64,000 nucleotides of DNA from positions 1 to 64,000 of the forward strand of contig JAQWEL010000004.1 in NCBI GenBank assembly GCA_028704945.1, given 5' to 3'. The notes below the pieces were generated by a model. That model worked only from the letters and a program-made list of their open reading frames with translations, was not told the origin of the DNA and made no database searches. Positions 62,337 through 64,000 of the stretch are shown here, piece by piece. The first letter of the stretch is position 1. Each line of letters starts with the position of its first letter. The position numbers and the translations under genes were made by a program. This DNA comes from Patescibacteria group bacterium (GTDB lineage Bacteria > Patescibacteriota > Patescibacteriia > Patescibacteriales > Patescibacteriaceae).

Positions 62337-64000
62337 ATGGTTATTTCGCCTAAAAAATTAAGGGAGGTTTTAGTTACCCCAGGTCTTATTGACAGGGGTG
62401 ATTTTGAAAAAGCTTTAGCTAAGGCTGAAAAAAAAGGCAGCTCCATTGATGTAGCCCTCATTGAACTCGGTTTAATATCGGAAAGCCATTTAGGGCAAAT
62501 TATTGCCAATGCTTATGATTGGCGTTTTGTTGAATTATCTAAAATAAAGATAACTAACGAGATGCTTAGTTATATTAATGTCGTGGCTGCTAAATCACAA
62601 TTAGCTATCGCTTTTGAAAAAGAGGGCGATGTTTTGAAAATCGCTACCACTAATCCTGAAAATTATCCTTTTTTTAAATTGATAGAAAAATCATCTGGCC
62701 TGACTGTCGAACCTTATTATGCACCAACACCAGTAATCAAAGAAGCGATTAAAGCTTATAAGTCCGATTTAGTTGGTGTAGTAGGGAAATTGATTGATGA
62801 TTTTCAAAGTGGTTACAAACCCGAAGAAAGTGTAGTAAAATTTATTGATTTAGTCTTGGAATATGCTCGTGATAGCAGAGCCTCCGATATACATTTTGAG
62901 CCTTTAGCAAATTATGTTTCTATCCGTTATCGCATTGACGGCATCATGCACGAAGTAGTTCAATACCCCAAAGCTTTTCATGAGAAAATTATTTTTCGTT
63001 TAAAAATATTATCAAAATTAAGAACTGACGAACATGCTGCTGCTCAAGATGGTCGGTTTACTTTTAACTCAGGTGATGTTAATTTTGATGTTCGTTTGTC
63101 AATTTTGCCTATAGCTAATGGAGAAAATGTTGTCTTAAGACTTTTGTCTGACAGCTCTCAGCGATTAACCTTAGAGGATTTAGGTTATAAACCCAATGAC
63201 TTAGAGAAGATTAACCGAGCAGCAGCTAAGCCTTATGGTATGCTTTTGGCTGTTGGGCCGACTGGTTCTGGTAAAACCACCACATTGTATGCTTTATTGC
63301 AGATTTTAAATCAACCGGATGTTAATATCGTTACGATTGAAGATCCGATTGAATATCAGCTTGAACATGTTCAGCAAACTCAAATTAATCCTAAGAAAAA
63401 TTTAACCTTCGCCAACGGTCTGAGAAGTTTAGTTAGACAAGACCCAGATATTATTATGGTTGGTGAAATCAGGGATCCAGAAACAGCTAATATAGCCGTT
63501 AATATCGCTATGACCGGTCATTTACTTTTGTCCACGATGCACGCCAACGATTCCGCAACGACTTTTCCTCGCTTAATAGATATGGGTATAGAGCCTTTTT
63601 TAATAGCCTCGTCAATCAATGTTGTTGTAGCTCAGCGTTTGGCCAGAAAAATTTGTGATAAATGTAAGGTCAGTTTTTCGCCAGATGAAAAAATGATTAA
63701 ACGAATTGAAGCAGAGCCGGAATTATCTGATTTTCTGAAAAAGATTGGCCATAAAAAAAATTTGGATAAAATGATTTTTTATAAAGGCCAGGGCTGTGAT
63801 TATTGTGGACAGACAGGTTTTACTGGGCGAATCGGAGTCTTTGAGGTTATGGAGGTTGACGATGATTTAAGGCTGTTGATTAATAAAAAATCATCTTCTG
63901 AAGATATAAGAGCTTTGGCTGTAAAAAAAGGTATGTCGACAATGCTTGAAGATGGAATAGTCAAAGTTTTTGCCGGTCAAACAACAATAGAGGAAGTGCT
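62337..64000 (+). CDS. pilB: Type IV pilus assembly / secretion ATPase PilB-GspE family (partial)
   Basis: At least 554 aa; the 3' end runs off the window. N-terminal MshEN-type domain (VLVTPGLIDRGDFEKAL, IELGLISESHLGQI), then Walker A GPTGSGKTT (~306), the Asp box IEDPIEYQ, Walker B IIMVGEIRD and His box MTGHLLLSTMHAND. A zinc ribbon (CDKC, CDYC) lies near the end. Hexameric motor of pilus extension. Starts 2 nt after the response regulator, so it is the last visible gene of the sensor-pilus operon. Confidence 0.93.
   Translation, partial: MVISPKKLREVLVTPGLIDRGDFEKALAKAEKKGSSIDVALIELGLISESHLGQIIANAYDWRFVELSKIKITNEMLSYINVVAAKSQLAIAFEKEGDVLKIATTNPENYPFFKLIEKSSGLTVEPYYAPTPVIKEAIKAYKSDLVGVVGKLIDDFQSGYKPEESVVKFIDLVLEYARDSRASDIHFEPLANYVSIRYRIDGIMHEVVQYPKAFHEKIIFRLKILSKLRTDEHAAAQDGRFTFNSGDVNFDVRLSILPIANGENVVLRLLSDSSQRLTLEDLGYKPNDLEKINRAAAKPYGMLLAVGPTGSGKTTTLYALLQILNQPDVNIVTIEDPIEYQLEHVQQTQINPKKNLTFANGLRSLVRQDPDIIMVGEIRDPETANIAVNIAMTGHLLLSTMHANDSATTFPRLIDMGIEPFLIASSINVVVAQRLARKICDKCKVSFSPDEKMIKRIEAEPELSDFLKKIGHKKNLDKMIFYKGQGCDYCGQTGFTGRIGVFEVMEVDDDLRLLINKKSSSEDIRALAVKKGMSTMLEDGIVKVFAGQTTIEEV

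Overview
The window is a low-GC (A+T-rich), gene-dense bacterial segment that uses the standard bacterial code: TGA is a true stop, for example at 24984-24986 and 28404-28406. Several features point to Patescibacteria (CPR), probably the Parcubacteria side. Genes are tightly packed. Two giant secreted proteins carry a TrbC/VirB2-like membrane module at the N-terminus, next to thrombospondin type-3 repeat proteins. There is a ybeY-dgkA-ftsA run and a pilB-type pilus ATPase, while biosynthetic operons are sparse. This placement is inference from gene content; there is no rRNA in the window.

Layout. 0-2.4 kb: tRNA-Ser, a CrtC/AttH-like lipocalin protein and an MliC/DUF333 protein. 2.4-8.5 kb: a phosphohexomutase on the minus strand, then HP-dnaG-rpoD-GyrI-like. 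8.66-15.6 kb: an accessory segment that starts at tRNA-Asn and is built of two cassettes, each preceded by a ~145-bp non-coding repeat. The first holds a TPR-like protein, a methyltransferase/epimerase fusion and a Nudix hydrolase. The second is an arsR-thioredoxin-arsP-arsF-arsG-like organoarsenical operon that ends in a 52-bp duplicate of the Nudix gene tail. 15.7-19.4 kb: a deviant dNMP-kinase-like gene, a CYTH protein and a second ArsR unit with an MFS transporter. 19.5-28.4 kb: SufS, a threonine-dehydrogenase-like SDR, sensors, TspO, a flavoprotein and a CHASE-type histidine kinase. 28.4-44.2 kb: mostly housekeeping (trpS, tsaD, typA, ppsA, lepB, hisS, rpsU, rel) with a PLD-like and a Kazal-domain protein. 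44.3-57 kb: surface proteins and the ybeY-dgkA-ftsA operon. 57.2-64 kb: a thiol-redox pair and a split sensor/histidine kinase/response regulator operon that runs into pilB, which is cut by the window end.

The most unusual signal is non-coding. All four tRNA genes (Ser, Asn, Glu, Leu) lack an encoded CCA and are abutted, within 0-2 nt of the discriminator base, by a long palindrome. Beyond the palindrome lies a 150-300 bp structured element. Three of the elements share one architecture: a hairpin with a 12-bp stem and 3-nt loop that begins and ends in CG but differs in sequence between copies, then a GCTCA-type motif, then a block that mimics a tRNA T-arm. Three are flanked by direct repeats, two of which carry the tRNA 3' end. 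I do not recognise this as a described family and treat it as the main candidate for a new system. The regulation of the ars units is also readable: consensus promoters carry inverted repeats suited to ArsR binding.
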